A stretch of 64,000 bases of DNA from Chengkuizengella marina (GTDB lineage Bacteria > Bacillota > Bacilli > Paenibacillales > KCTC-33759), in the NCBI RefSeq assembly GCF_009910845.1, contig NZ_SIJB01000017.1, forward strand, positions 1 through 64,000, in the 5' to 3' direction. A program made the position numbers and the translations under genes. Of this stretch, positions 28,731 to 37,642 are shown in pieces. The notes beneath the pieces were generated by a model that did not search any database, had not been told where the DNA came from, and saw only the letters and a list, made by a program, of their open reading frames with translations. Positions within the stretch are counted from its first letter, which is position 1, and each line of letters starts with the position of its first letter.

Positions 28731-28815
28731 TAATCATATCTCCATATCGTATAGAATTTAGTTTATTAATCCTCTTTGTATTTTTTTTGAGGATGGATGA
28801 AAATATAATGTGGTA

Positions 28816-29748
28816 TTATTCTGATGGATAACCTGATGGATAACTTTGTGGTTCTTTTATTCCCATTCTTTCTTCAATTAACATTTCTATATCTGTTGAT
28901 TTGCTTAACTCTTCTAATTTCTCTTCTGCTTCTTCTAAAGTTTCAAAAGATTGAATTTCTAAAAATAACAGACCATCTTCATCCTTTAACTGTCTTGTTT
29001 CTATGTTAAACGCAGCTAACTTTTCTTCAAAATGGGTTAGGAAAATTCCATAAACATAAGACTCAGTTCTTAATGAATATATTTTCTTTTCCTCATACTT
29101 TTCGTCTTCTTTTAATGATATTACTAAGCTAGCAGGGTCTTTCCTTTCTTCTATCTTATATTTCACAGGTCGGTCAAACTCAATTACAAATCTAATAGCA
29201 GAATCATCAGCAGTGACAATTGTATAAATATCCTTCACATACTTATTTTCTAGTATCTTATTGAAGTCCTTTTCAGCTGAAATATATCTAGCGCCATTTA
29301 TCTCAAAGGTCATGGTATATGGATTTTCATCATATTTTACTTTAAATGCTCCTACATCATTCTGCAACATATCATATTGTGAGAAATTTATCACAATATT
29401 TTCATATCCTTCTTTTTCAAAAGAATCTATTCCACTTATATCGGTCCCATCTGTTACTGTTCCACCTTCAGATGTACCATTATTAAATTGAAGGACCTTT
29501 ACTAATTTGCCCATATAAGGTATATTTTCTAGCGAATGGCCAAAAGTAGGTGATATATTAACACTTGCCGTTAATAATGTTAAACCTAGAATTAAGCTAG
29601 CACATATATTTAGAAATTTATTACTACTTCTTTTATTCATTTTAGTTCTACCCCTTTCAATACCTGTTTGTACGACATGATTAAGTTCTGAAGGAATTTG
29701 GATGTCTTTGTATTCTTTTTCTAATCCATACAAATTATTTTTATCCAT
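28816..29748 (-). CDS. Membrane anti-sigma factor (DUF4179/RsiV-like N-terminus)
   Basis: 310 residues. Cytoplasmic N-terminal segment (1-45) with a DIQIPSELNHVVQTGIERG motif typical of RsiV-type sigma-binding domains. One membrane helix (about 46-66) is followed by SPTFGHSLENIPYMGKLVK, a linker shared by DUF4179/RsiV proteins. The extracytoplasmic part (about 90-310) differs from RsiV's lysozyme-binding DUF3298 domain, as far as I can see. AAAGGAG lies between the sigma stop and this ATG, with a four-base gap, so the two are coupled. Confidence 0.8.
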   Translation of the reverse strand: MDKNNLYGLEKEYKDIQIPSELNHVVQTGIERGRTKMNKRSSNKFLNICASLILGLTLLTASVNISPTFGHSLENIPYMGKLVKVLQFNNGTSEGGTVTDGTDISGIDSFEKEGYENIVINFSQYDMLQNDVGAFKVKYDENPYTMTFEINGARYISAEKDFNKILENKYVKDIYTIVTADDSAIRFVIEFDRPVKYKIEERKDPASLVISLKEDEKYEEKKIYSLRTESYVYGIFLTHFEEKLAAFNIETRQLKDEDGLLFLEIQSFETLEEAEEKLEELSKSTDIEMLIEERMGIKEPQSYPSGYPSE

Positions 29749-29752
29749 ATCA

Positions 29753-30265
29753 TTACTCCTTTAAATTAATATTCATTTCATTTAATGCTCTATAAAGTAT
29801 AGACTTTATAGTACTTACGGGTGATTCTAGTATTTTTGCAATTTCCTCTAGCTTCATATCCTCATAAAATCTTAAAATGATGACTGTTTTCTGCTTTTCA
29901 TTCAGTTTGTCAATCGCTTCTTTTATTTCTACCTTTTGCTGAAGATTGTCATTGTTAAAATGACTTGTATTTTCAATCAATTTAATATCTGTTGTTACTA
30001 CCTTTTTATTCTTCTTTATAAAATCAATAGATGTATTAATCAGAATTTTAGTTAACCATGTGTTTTCATATTGAATTTTTTTTACTTTATGATATGAAAG
30101 ATAAGCTTTATATACTGTCTCTTGAACTATATCTAAAGCATCATCTTTATTTTTTACATAGCTATATGCAATTCTATATAGTTTTTCTTGGTTTTCATTT
30201 ATCAAAGACAGAAAACTATTTTCCCTCTCTCTAAGCAATTTGTTTTTGCTGAAACCAATAGCCAA
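29753..30265 (-). CDS. ECF-type RNA polymerase sigma factor
   Basis: 170 residues. The frame reaches GTG 30274, but AAAGGAG overlaps that codon and is eight bases before TTG 30265, which I choose. Region 2 has YRIAYSYVKNKDDALDIVQETVYKAY (promoter melting and core binding); region 4 has LNEKQKTVIILRFYEDMKLEEIA and the recognition helix ESPVSTIKSILYRAL. This fits the group of sigma-V/sigma-W-like ECF factors. Its partner anti-sigma is directly downstream. Upstream I found no clear autoregulatory TGAAAC...CGTC promoter. Confidence 0.92.
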   Translation of the reverse strand: MAIGFSKNKLLRERENSFLSLINENQEKLYRIAYSYVKNKDDALDIVQETVYKAYLSYHKVKKIQYENTWLTKILINTSIDFIKKNKKVVTTDIKLIENTSHFNNDNLQQKVEIKEAIDKLNEKQKTVIILRFYEDMKLEEIAKILESPVSTIKSILYRALNEMNINLKE

Positions 30266-30873
30266 TGTTTCCACTCCTTTGCTTTGTTATTGAAATTTCA
30301 ATATTACTTATTAGACTGATATCGAATTCATTTAGTCTCAAATTTTTTATTAAATCGTGTTTGTAATTATTTCCACGCTTGTTTAACCACTTAATATTAA
30401 TGAAACAAAAATTTACTATCTTAAAAAATTTGATTTAGGAGAAGTAAGAAAAGATACTATTTTAAAGTAGAGGAAGTTTCCTTTGCCCACACTTCTAAAA
30501 AGAGTTATATATTCATATCCTTCTTTTTTAATGTTGGAATCAACGGAATCACTGCATTTTACAATTCATGATAAATCTTGTATTCAATGTCCAGCAGTGT
30601 GCATCAATATTGCATGATATGTGGATGTTTGATTTGATGTTGAGAATATTGATTTGCTATTAATATAATTTAAAATTAATGAAACGTTTGTAATAGCAGG
30701 ATAGATAACAAATATCTAAGTTCAAGTATTCTTCTAACCTTATTTAAGCATAGGTATTTTTTTCAACCTTGTTACAGATATCATGTTCTAATTTCAATCA
30801 ATTTATCCATGCTTATAGAAAAATAACCATCCAAAAAAGATCAGATAGTCTTCACCAATAATTAATTATAAAT
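30266..30873. other. Gene-free intergenic stretch
   Basis: About 610 bases upstream of the sigma gene. It contains a palindromic TTGAAATTTCAA near 30291 and otherwise AT-rich sequence without recognisable RNA genes. A 28-codon frame at 30531-30617 has four... three clustered Cys codons but no ribosome site. I see no supported gene here. Confidence 0.5.
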
Positions 30874-30931
30874 AAACACAGAATTAGTAAACAACCAAAT
30901 TATGAATTTGATTTTCACCAATTCTGTGTTT
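30874..30931 (-). terminator. Terminator after the MATE transporter gene
   Basis: Twelve-bp outer stem AAACACAGAATT / AATTCTGTGTTT with a nested small hairpin CAAATT-ATG-AATTTG (30896-30910) in the loop. On the minus strand it is followed by ATTTATAATT. Confidence 0.75.
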
Positions 30932-30961
30932 CATATTAGAAAAAAACTTCATTTTAAGTTA

Positions 30962-32335
30962 TTAAGTTGACGGTTCTCCTTTGTTTATAGACACAAATTT
31001 TTTTCTTTGAATATAAGTCAATCGTAGTATTAAACATACAGCTCCAACTGCTAATCCAGATATTAAACCTATCCAATATCCAAATGCACCGAAATTAGTA
31101 AAGTTCGCTAAACAGTACCCTAGTGGAAGTCCAATGACCCAAAATGATACAAATGCTAATATAAAAGTAGAATTAACATCTTTATATCCTCGTAAAGCTC
31201 CTTGAATAGGTGCGGCAATTGCATCAGATAGTTGGAAAAAAATTGCGAAAAATAAGAATTGTTTTGTTAACAACAGCACGGTAGAATCGTTTGTGTAAAT
31301 CCTAGCAACTTGATCAATAAAAATAAACAATCCTACTGCACTTAATAAGGAAATAAGTATGGCTTGACTTATACCTATATAACTATAATGCATAGCATCT
31401 CTATAACGTTTTGCTCCAACTTCAAACCCCACGGATATTGTAAGTGCCATAGAAATACTTAATGGAATCATATATAAAAATGAAGCAAAATTTAATGCTG
31501 ACTGATGTGCAGCGATCGTATTTGTATCAAATTCGCTCATCAATAATGTGACTGCTGCAAAAATACTCGTTTCAAAAAAGATGGAAAAACCAATGGGTAT
31601 TCCGATTTTCAACAACCTACCCCAAGCTTCAAATGAAACCTTCTGTATACGACTAAACAAATTGTAATTTGAAAAAGGCTGAAATTTCTTAATCACATAA
31701 ATAGCTATAAACAAAATACACCAATAAGTAATGGCTGAAGCATACCCAGCTCCAACGCCACCTAATTTAGGGAAACCTAATTTACCAAAAATCAATACAT
31801 AGTTAAAAAATAAATTGATTGGCAATGACAGCAATGTAATCATCATTGTCGTTCGAGTTTCTCCTAATCCATCTATGAAATATCTAAGTACATTGTATAC
31901 AAACAAAGGAATTAAACCTAAAGAAAGTGCTTTTAAATAATGGAAAGCAATATTTCTCACATCAGATTCTAAATTCATCGATTGTAAAATAAGTTGCAAA
32001 AATAATAAACCAAATATAATAATTACAATCGTAATCATTAGTGATAAATAAATGGATTGGATTACAGCTTTTGAGATTTTATAATTTTCTTTCGCACCAA
32101 CATATTGTGAAACTATTGGTGTCAAAGCCATTAAAATTCCAGAGAGTCCAGTAAATATCGGAACCCATATACTAGACCCAATAGCAACTCCCGCTAAATC
32201 AGCAGGACTCACTTGCCCAGACATTACCGTATCAAAAAAATTCATAGAAAATAAACCAAGTTGACTAATGAGTATAGGTAATAATATGGCATTAAACTGT
32301 AAAAGCTTAGCTTTTTTAGTCTTTGTTTGAATCAT
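30962..32335 (-). CDS. MATE family efflux transporter
   Basis: 457 residues, 12 predicted membrane helices in two related halves. Family motifs include ILISQLGLFSMNFFDTVMSGQ in helix 1, DLAGVAIGSSIWVP, and ALRGYKDVNSTF in the second half. It most likely exports cationic drugs or metabolites in exchange for Na+ or H+. It resembles the NorM subgroup of Bacillus. The start has a GAGGAATACAAA site. Monocistronic. Confidence 0.92.
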   Translation of the reverse strand: MIQTKTKKAKLLQFNAILLPILISQLGLFSMNFFDTVMSGQVSPADLAGVAIGSSIWVPIFTGLSGILMALTPIVSQYVGAKENYKISKAVIQSIYLSLMITIVIIIFGLLFLQLILQSMNLESDVRNIAFHYLKALSLGLIPLFVYNVLRYFIDGLGETRTTMMITLLSLPINLFFNYVLIFGKLGFPKLGGVGAGYASAITYWCILFIAIYVIKKFQPFSNYNLFSRIQKVSFEAWGRLLKIGIPIGFSIFFETSIFAAVTLLMSEFDTNTIAAHQSALNFASFLYMIPLSISMALTISVGFEVGAKRYRDAMHYSYIGISQAILISLLSAVGLFIFIDQVARIYTNDSTVLLLTKQFLFFAIFFQLSDAIAAPIQGALRGYKDVNSTFILAFVSFWVIGLPLGYCLANFTNFGAFGYWIGLISGLAVGAVCLILRLTYIQRKKFVSINKGEPST

Positions 32336-32673
32336 TTTGTATTCCTCGTTCCATCAATAAAGTTAAAAATAATAGCTAGAATTATATCATAAAAGAGGTT
32401 ATTTAAACAAAGTGAATGTGAATTATTGCAAGATGCAAGTGAACTAGTTCTAAGCTTTCCTTCCCTTTCTGTCAACGATTATTTTTGTTATCTTAAGCTG
32501 ACTACAATATTAATCTTGTAACTTACTAAGAGTATTTAAAACAAGTATAAGTACATACAATGAATAATAAAGTATGATATAATAACAAAGGCTAAAAATC
32601 GTTTGAGAATAGTATTTTTTTCTCACCAATTATTCCTAGTTGGAGTATGATTACTTGTTAGGGAGGATTTATA
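32336..32673 (+). promoter_or_regulatory. Promoter region of the aromatic amino acid hydroxylase gene
   Basis: 338 bases between divergent genes. TATAAT at 32578-32583 is a possible -10 without a good -35. A weak TGAGAA / TTCTCA hairpin (32604-32625) lies in the leader. AGGGAGGA is the ribosome site. I do not see T-box or riboswitch signatures. Confidence 0.35.
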
Positions 32674-34404
32674 ATGGAATTATTAAAAAAAAGTGATATT
32701 CCCGCTCATTTAAGAGAGTATGTTATTGATCAACAATATGAGGAATATTCACCTATTAATCACGCAGTTTGGCGATATGTTATGAGACAAAATGTTAATT
32801 TTTTTAAAGATGTTGCTCACGAAGCATATACAAATGGTGTGACGGCTTCAGGTATGGATATCGAGAGCATTCCAAGAGTTGAGGAAATGCATACTAGTTT
32901 GAATCCGTTTAACTGGGGGGCTGTAGCTATAGATGGTTACATTCCTGGGGTGATCTTTTTTGATTTTCAAGCCCACGGTTTACTTCCAATTGGAACTGAT
33001 ATTCGAAAATTAGAAAATATAGAATATACCCCTGCACCAGATATCATACATGAAGCAGCAGGACATGCACCTATTCTTTGTGATGAGAAATATGCAGAAT
33101 ACGTAAAGTTATTTGGTCAGATTGGTCGTAAAGCGATTGCTACTAAAGAAGAACATGAAGTATTTGAAGCTGTTCGTACATTATCTAATCTGTTAGAAAA
33201 AGGTAGCTCTACTAAAGAAGAAATAACTGAAGCTGAAAGAGTACTAGAAGAAAAACAACAAGCTGTTAAACATTTATCTGAAGCAGAAGAAATTTCTAGA
33301 TTATACTGGTGGACTGTAGAATACGGATTAATTGGAGATGTATCAAACCCAAAAATTTACGGTGCTGGTTTATTATCGTCAGTAGGAGAAAGCAGCAGTT
33401 GTTTATCAGATGAAGTCAAAAAAATACCATTTGAATTAGAGAAGGTCATATCTACAAGCTTTGATATTACAACAAAACAACCACAATTATTTGTATGTAA
33501 AGATTTCAATCAATTAATCAGTGCTGTTAAAGAATATGCAAAACGTATGGCATTTACCGTTGGTGGGACAGAAAGCTTAGAAAAAGCAATTCGATCTGGT
33601 GCAACAGCAACGGCTGAATATAAGTCTGGTCTACAAGTCACTGGAACCTTTTCTAAAATCATCAAAGATCAGAACCAGGAAGCTGTCTACCTCCAAACAT
33701 CTAGTGCAACTACATTATCTTATGATAATCAAGTACTCGAGAACCACGGTAAAGATGTTCATGCTGATGGATTTGGCTCACCAATTGGACTTTTAAAAGG
33801 TGTGAAGAAACCTATAGAAAACCTTTCGAATATTGAATTAGAGCAATCTGGTATTGTTGTTGGAGAACAGTGTAATCTTGAATTTGAAAGCGGTTTATTA
33901 GTAACAGGCTTAGTTCATGAAATAATTAGAAAAAATAATACCATAATTCTCATTCGTCTTAAGAATACTACAGTAACAAATGATGATGTAATCTTATTCA
34001 AACCTGAATGGGGAATGTATGATATGGCTGTAGGAGCAAGTATTAAATCTGTGTATGCAGGTGCAGCTGATCCAGAAGCGTACTTTACAATAGAAGAAGA
34101 GGTAATAGAAGAAAAGCAACCAATCGCTTTAAATCCATTAGAAAAACTATATAAAAAAGTACGTGACTTAAGAGAATCTAAATACGACATCATGATAATA
34201 GGAGAAACGCTATTAGAAGTTGTGGCTGATCTGAATCATTCCTATCCTAACGATTGGTTATTACGATTAGAAGTGTTAGAAATATTATCTGAACATGACA
34301 TACATCAACAAGAGCAACAACAGCTTCGTCAGGATTTAATAGATTTAAAAGAGCGTGATGTAACATTAAAGGATCTTATTGTCAATGGTTTAAAACTGGT
34401 TTAA
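32674..34404 (+). CDS. Aromatic amino acid hydroxylase (phenylalanine 4-monooxygenase type) with long C-terminal extension
   Basis: 576 residues. Catalytic domain in about the first 300: non-heme iron ligands His126 and His131 (IHEAAGHAP) and Glu216 (YWWTVEYGLIG). It would hydroxylate phenylalanine using tetrahydropterin and oxygen. The enzyme is about twice as long as typical bacterial PhhA. The extra half contains an internal repeat, SGLQVTGTFSKIIK (from about 317) and SGLLVTGLVHEIIR (from about 405), and a helical C-terminus. Related 580-residue forms exist in Bacillus. No pterin carbinolamine dehydratase gene is adjacent. Confidence 0.88.
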   Translation: MELLKKSDIPAHLREYVIDQQYEEYSPINHAVWRYVMRQNVNFFKDVAHEAYTNGVTASGMDIESIPRVEEMHTSLNPFNWGAVAIDGYIPGVIFFDFQAHGLLPIGTDIRKLENIEYTPAPDIIHEAAGHAPILCDEKYAEYVKLFGQIGRKAIATKEEHEVFEAVRTLSNLLEKGSSTKEEITEAERVLEEKQQAVKHLSEAEEISRLYWWTVEYGLIGDVSNPKIYGAGLLSSVGESSSCLSDEVKKIPFELEKVISTSFDITTKQPQLFVCKDFNQLISAVKEYAKRMAFTVGGTESLEKAIRSGATATAEYKSGLQVTGTFSKIIKDQNQEAVYLQTSSATTLSYDNQVLENHGKDVHADGFGSPIGLLKGVKKPIENLSNIELEQSGIVVGEQCNLEFESGLLVTGLVHEIIRKNNTIILIRLKNTTVTNDDVILFKPEWGMYDMAVGASIKSVYAGAADPEAYFTIEEEVIEEKQPIALNPLEKLYKKVRDLRESKYDIMIIGETLLEVVADLNHSYPNDWLLRLEVLEILSEHDIHQQEQQQLRQDLIDLKERDVTLKDLIVNGLKLV

Positions 34405-34429
34405 TTTATAAAACAAACTATTAAATATC

Positions 34430-34467
34430 AAAAACACACTCACCCTAGAAAGGTCGAGTGTGTTTTT
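34430..34467. terminator. Bidirectional terminator between hydroxylase and M3 peptidase genes
   Basis: Perfect 12-bp stem AAAAACACACTC / GAGTGTGTTTTT with A and T tracts at the ends, between two converging genes. Confidence 0.9.
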
Positions 34468-34480
34468 ATAGTCTTGGTAT

Positions 34481-36175
34481 TTAAAAAGATTTATCATCAA
34501 CATGATTTAACCATAACTCAATTTCATGTACCACGGATTGTATCGTTCCTTCCTCAAATGGTGAGCGTAACTTTGCTTCTTTAACTAGTTTTAAAAAAGG
34601 CAAACTACCACCTAACTTACAAAGATGAATATAATCATCCCAAGCACGACTTCTATCTTCGTGCATCTTTTTCCAAAATTGAAATGCACAGACCTGTGCC
34701 AACGTATAATCAATATAATAAAATGGGTCCTCATAAATATGACCCTGCTGCTGCCAAAACCCACCTTGTTCTAGATAATGATTTTCATCATAATCACGAT
34801 GAGGTAAATACTTCTTTTCAATTTCTCTCCACATTTCTTTTCGCTCTTTTGGTGTTGCTTCTGGATTCTCATAAACGAAATGTTGAAACTCATCTACTGC
34901 TACACCGTACGGTATAAACAACAAAGCAGAGCTCAGATGAGAAAACTTATATTTATCCGTATCTTCTTTGAAAAATAACTCCATCCAAGGCCAAGTAAAA
35001 AACTCCATGCTCATAGAGTGTATTTCACAAGCTTCGTAGGTGGGCCATACATATTCAGGGTTTTCAAAATGACGACTGTTATACACTTGAAATGCATGAC
35101 CTGCTTCGTGTGTTAATACATCAATATCACCGGAAGTACCGTTAAAATTTGCAAAAATATAAGGAGATTTGTAATTAGGTACATACGTACAGTAACCACC
35201 CGCCATTTTCCCATCTTTTGCTAACAAATCCATGAGATCTCGATCTTTCATAAAACGGTAAAATTCATCTGTTTCCTTAGATAATTGTTCATACATCGTT
35301 TGACCATTATCCACAATCCAATCAGGATTTCCTTTTGGTGTAGCATTACCAGATTTGAATTCATAATTTTCATCATAATATTTTAACTGCTGCAATTCTA
35401 ATCTATTTTGCTGACGTCTTTTCAATTGTGTAGCGATAGGAACTATATATTGATGTACCTGATCTCTAAAAGCAGCAACTTCATTAGAATCATAATCTGT
35501 GCGTTTTAAACGAGCATAACCTAACTCTACAAAATTTTTGAATCCTAGTGTTTTCGCAATTGTTGTTCGTATCTTCACAAGATCATCATAAAGTTGATCT
35601 AACTTTTCTTCGTTTTCTGAGAAAAACTTGTATTTTGCTTTATTTGCTCTTTTCCTTATTTCTCGATCATCAGATATGGTGAAAGGAAACAATTGAGCTA
35701 AAGTGTATTTTTTTTCATCAAAAGGAATTTCAGCAGAAGCAATAAGCTCAGAATACTTTGTTGTATATTTATTTTCTTTTTGTAAATATTTCACAATATC
35801 AGAGGACATGGTTTTGATTTCTACTTCAGCTAAGTCGAATAAATGATTTCCCCATTTCTTTTCTAGTTCTTCTCGATATTTAGACTCAATCAACGCTTTA
35901 TAAAACTTTGTAAACAACTCTTTAAATAAAGGTTCCACCTCATCTAAATAATCCTGCTCTGTTTTGTAAAACTCATCTTTTGTATTTATAGAATGACGAA
36001 TACTGCCTAATTCAAACATGGAATAAAAATCATTATGAATATTGTATAAGTCCTTCATAGTTGCATTCTGTTCTTGCCATGATGTTGCATTTGAAAATTG
36101 CTTTAGTGCTTTATCAAATTGTGTATTAATTTCTTCCATATTTGGGCGTATATACTTGTATTCAGAAAATTTCAT
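34481..36175 (-). CDS. M3 family oligoendopeptidase
   Basis: 564 residues, a usual length for the M3 oligoendopeptidase F group. Zinc-binding HEAGH at His356-Glu-Ala-Gly-His360 (LTHEAGHAFQVYNSRHF), with the third ligand Glu in YEACEIHSMSMEFF. No signal peptide: it is a cytoplasmic peptidase that trims small peptides. GGAAGGAAGAG precedes the ATG. It is followed on the same strand by nothing close; the acetyltransferase gene is 42 bases upstream, so the two may be cotranscribed. Confidence 0.93.
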   Translation of the reverse strand: MKFSEYKYIRPNMEEINTQFDKALKQFSNATSWQEQNATMKDLYNIHNDFYSMFELGSIRHSINTKDEFYKTEQDYLDEVEPLFKELFTKFYKALIESKYREELEKKWGNHLFDLAEVEIKTMSSDIVKYLQKENKYTTKYSELIASAEIPFDEKKYTLAQLFPFTISDDREIRKRANKAKYKFFSENEEKLDQLYDDLVKIRTTIAKTLGFKNFVELGYARLKRTDYDSNEVAAFRDQVHQYIVPIATQLKRRQQNRLELQQLKYYDENYEFKSGNATPKGNPDWIVDNGQTMYEQLSKETDEFYRFMKDRDLMDLLAKDGKMAGGYCTYVPNYKSPYIFANFNGTSGDIDVLTHEAGHAFQVYNSRHFENPEYVWPTYEACEIHSMSMEFFTWPWMELFFKEDTDKYKFSHLSSALLFIPYGVAVDEFQHFVYENPEATPKERKEMWREIEKKYLPHRDYDENHYLEQGGFWQQQGHIYEDPFYYIDYTLAQVCAFQFWKKMHEDRSRAWDDYIHLCKLGGSLPFLKLVKEAKLRSPFEEGTIQSVVHEIELWLNHVDDKSF

Positions 36176-36217
36176 TATATCTCTTCCTTCCTTTAGCTTA
36201 ATATAACTATAATTTTA

Positions 36218-37414
36218 TTAAAAGTAATCATAGAAAAATGTTTTATTCTTTGTGATCACAGATTGCAATATGTTCAACTCTTCATCAATTCCATGAATTA
36301 AACCTAATTCTTTTAACTCAAGTGCAGTTTTATACCCAAAGAGCAGTGCTGTGAAAACACCAATATTAATATGAAGTCCTTTTTTAGGAGGATGTGTACA
36401 ATTGCTTCCTTCTTTAACAGGATAGAAAGTAGCTTTCCCTTTTTTTATGAAAATGGTTCCTTGATTCCATAAAGCAAAATCATCTGTTAAATGAATGATC
36501 ACCGACTCATCACACTCATTAAATTGATAGTCATTTAAAAATGATTCAATATCTACAATTCTAGCCATAAAATACGGGTGCAGTATCGATTTTACCGTTG
36601 GATTAGGAAGCATAAATAATATGTTTTCAAGATTTGAACATGTAAGTTCTACTTCTGAAATCATAGAATCATGTTGACATATAAAATTCCATAACCCTAT
36701 TTTTGCTTCCGCACTAAGTGAAATGAATTCTTGAACGATCAATTTTCCATTTTCTATCTCATACAAAATGTAACCCAACATCTGAGCATCATCATTAAAA
36801 TAACTAGCGCAGTGTTGATCAGGTAAAACTGAATCTTCCCACCACTCCTGACTTCTTGCTAGCATACCGTTGTACTTTTTTGCAAAATTTTCATAAACTT
36901 CATTTAAAATGAATAAGTTTTTAGTTACTTCTACTCTCTTTACTTGTCCCTGTCCCTTTAAATGATTCATAAATTTTAATTCATTTACAGGGATATTGAT
37001 TTGCAACTCATCGCTAAATAACTCCCATCCATACTTTCTATAAAATCCAATTTGAAATGGATGTAAAAATGATATTGAGATTTTTTGATCTCTCAGCATT
37101 TGTAATGAGGTGAGTAATAATTCCTTAACTTTATTACCACGTCTATGTTCAGGCCATGTAGCTACTCCAGCAATGCCTCCCATATTCCATTCTTTGTCAT
37201 CAATGAATATTTTAAAATCAATCATTTCAAGTTTAGCCATCAGTTTATCTTCATTAAAATAACCAATCATTTTTCGTGTTTGTTTTAATTTCTTCTTTTC
37301 TTCAGTTAATTGATGTTGAAATGCATATTCATGTAATGCAAAGACTTGTGGGTAATCTTTATCTAATATCAGTCTGATCAATTCTTCACCTCTTAACTGA
37401 TCTACTTTTGTCAT
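36218..37414 (-). CDS. Eis-like GNAT N-acetyltransferase with SCP2-type C-terminus
   Basis: 398 residues from the ATG after GAGAGGAGTAAGGAAT (an ATG six codons upstream overlaps this site). The N-terminal GNAT core has GGIAGVATWPEHRRGNKVKELL (acetyl-CoA loop, about 75-100). A second GNAT-like domain follows in the middle, and a C-terminal SCP2-like domain (about 300-398) ends in the C-terminal carboxylate used for catalysis in Eis. Such proteins acetylate amines, including aminoglycosides in some species; native substrate here is unknown. Confidence 0.85.
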   Translation of the reverse strand: MTKVDQLRGEELIRLILDKDYPQVFALHEYAFQHQLTEEKKKLKQTRKMIGYFNEDKLMAKLEMIDFKIFIDDKEWNMGGIAGVATWPEHRRGNKVKELLLTSLQMLRDQKISISFLHPFQIGFYRKYGWELFSDELQINIPVNELKFMNHLKGQGQVKRVEVTKNLFILNEVYENFAKKYNGMLARSQEWWEDSVLPDQHCASYFNDDAQMLGYILYEIENGKLIVQEFISLSAEAKIGLWNFICQHDSMISEVELTCSNLENILFMLPNPTVKSILHPYFMARIVDIESFLNDYQFNECDESVIIHLTDDFALWNQGTIFIKKGKATFYPVKEGSNCTHPPKKGLHINIGVFTALLFGYKTALELKELGLIHGIDEELNILQSVITKNKTFFYDYF

Positions 37415-37552
37415 ATTCCTTACTCCTCTCATATTACCTAATATTTCATAAAATAAAAAGCCAAAGAATGAAGATTTAATTAAAATCTTAAATGATAAAT
37501 TGTTTTATATAAATAGAAAGAATAACTTAGAATTAAATTAGCCTTAGTCCAC

Positions 37553-37583
37553 AAAAAAACCACAGGTTTATAATTTTAACCTG
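37553..37583 (-). terminator. Terminator after aspA
   Basis: Minus-strand CAGGTT / AACCTG hairpin (37563-37583) followed by GTGG and seven T. Confidence 0.8.
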
Positions 37584-37642
37584 CAGCTTTGTTTAAAATA
37601 ATTGAGCATAAATATATATTGTTTCTAGAATTATCTGTCAAT

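Noticed and set aside
30531-30617. 28-codon frame with clustered Cys codons (CIQCPAVC)
   Set aside because: No ribosome binding site precedes it, no neighbours suggest a role, and such short frames arise easily by chance.
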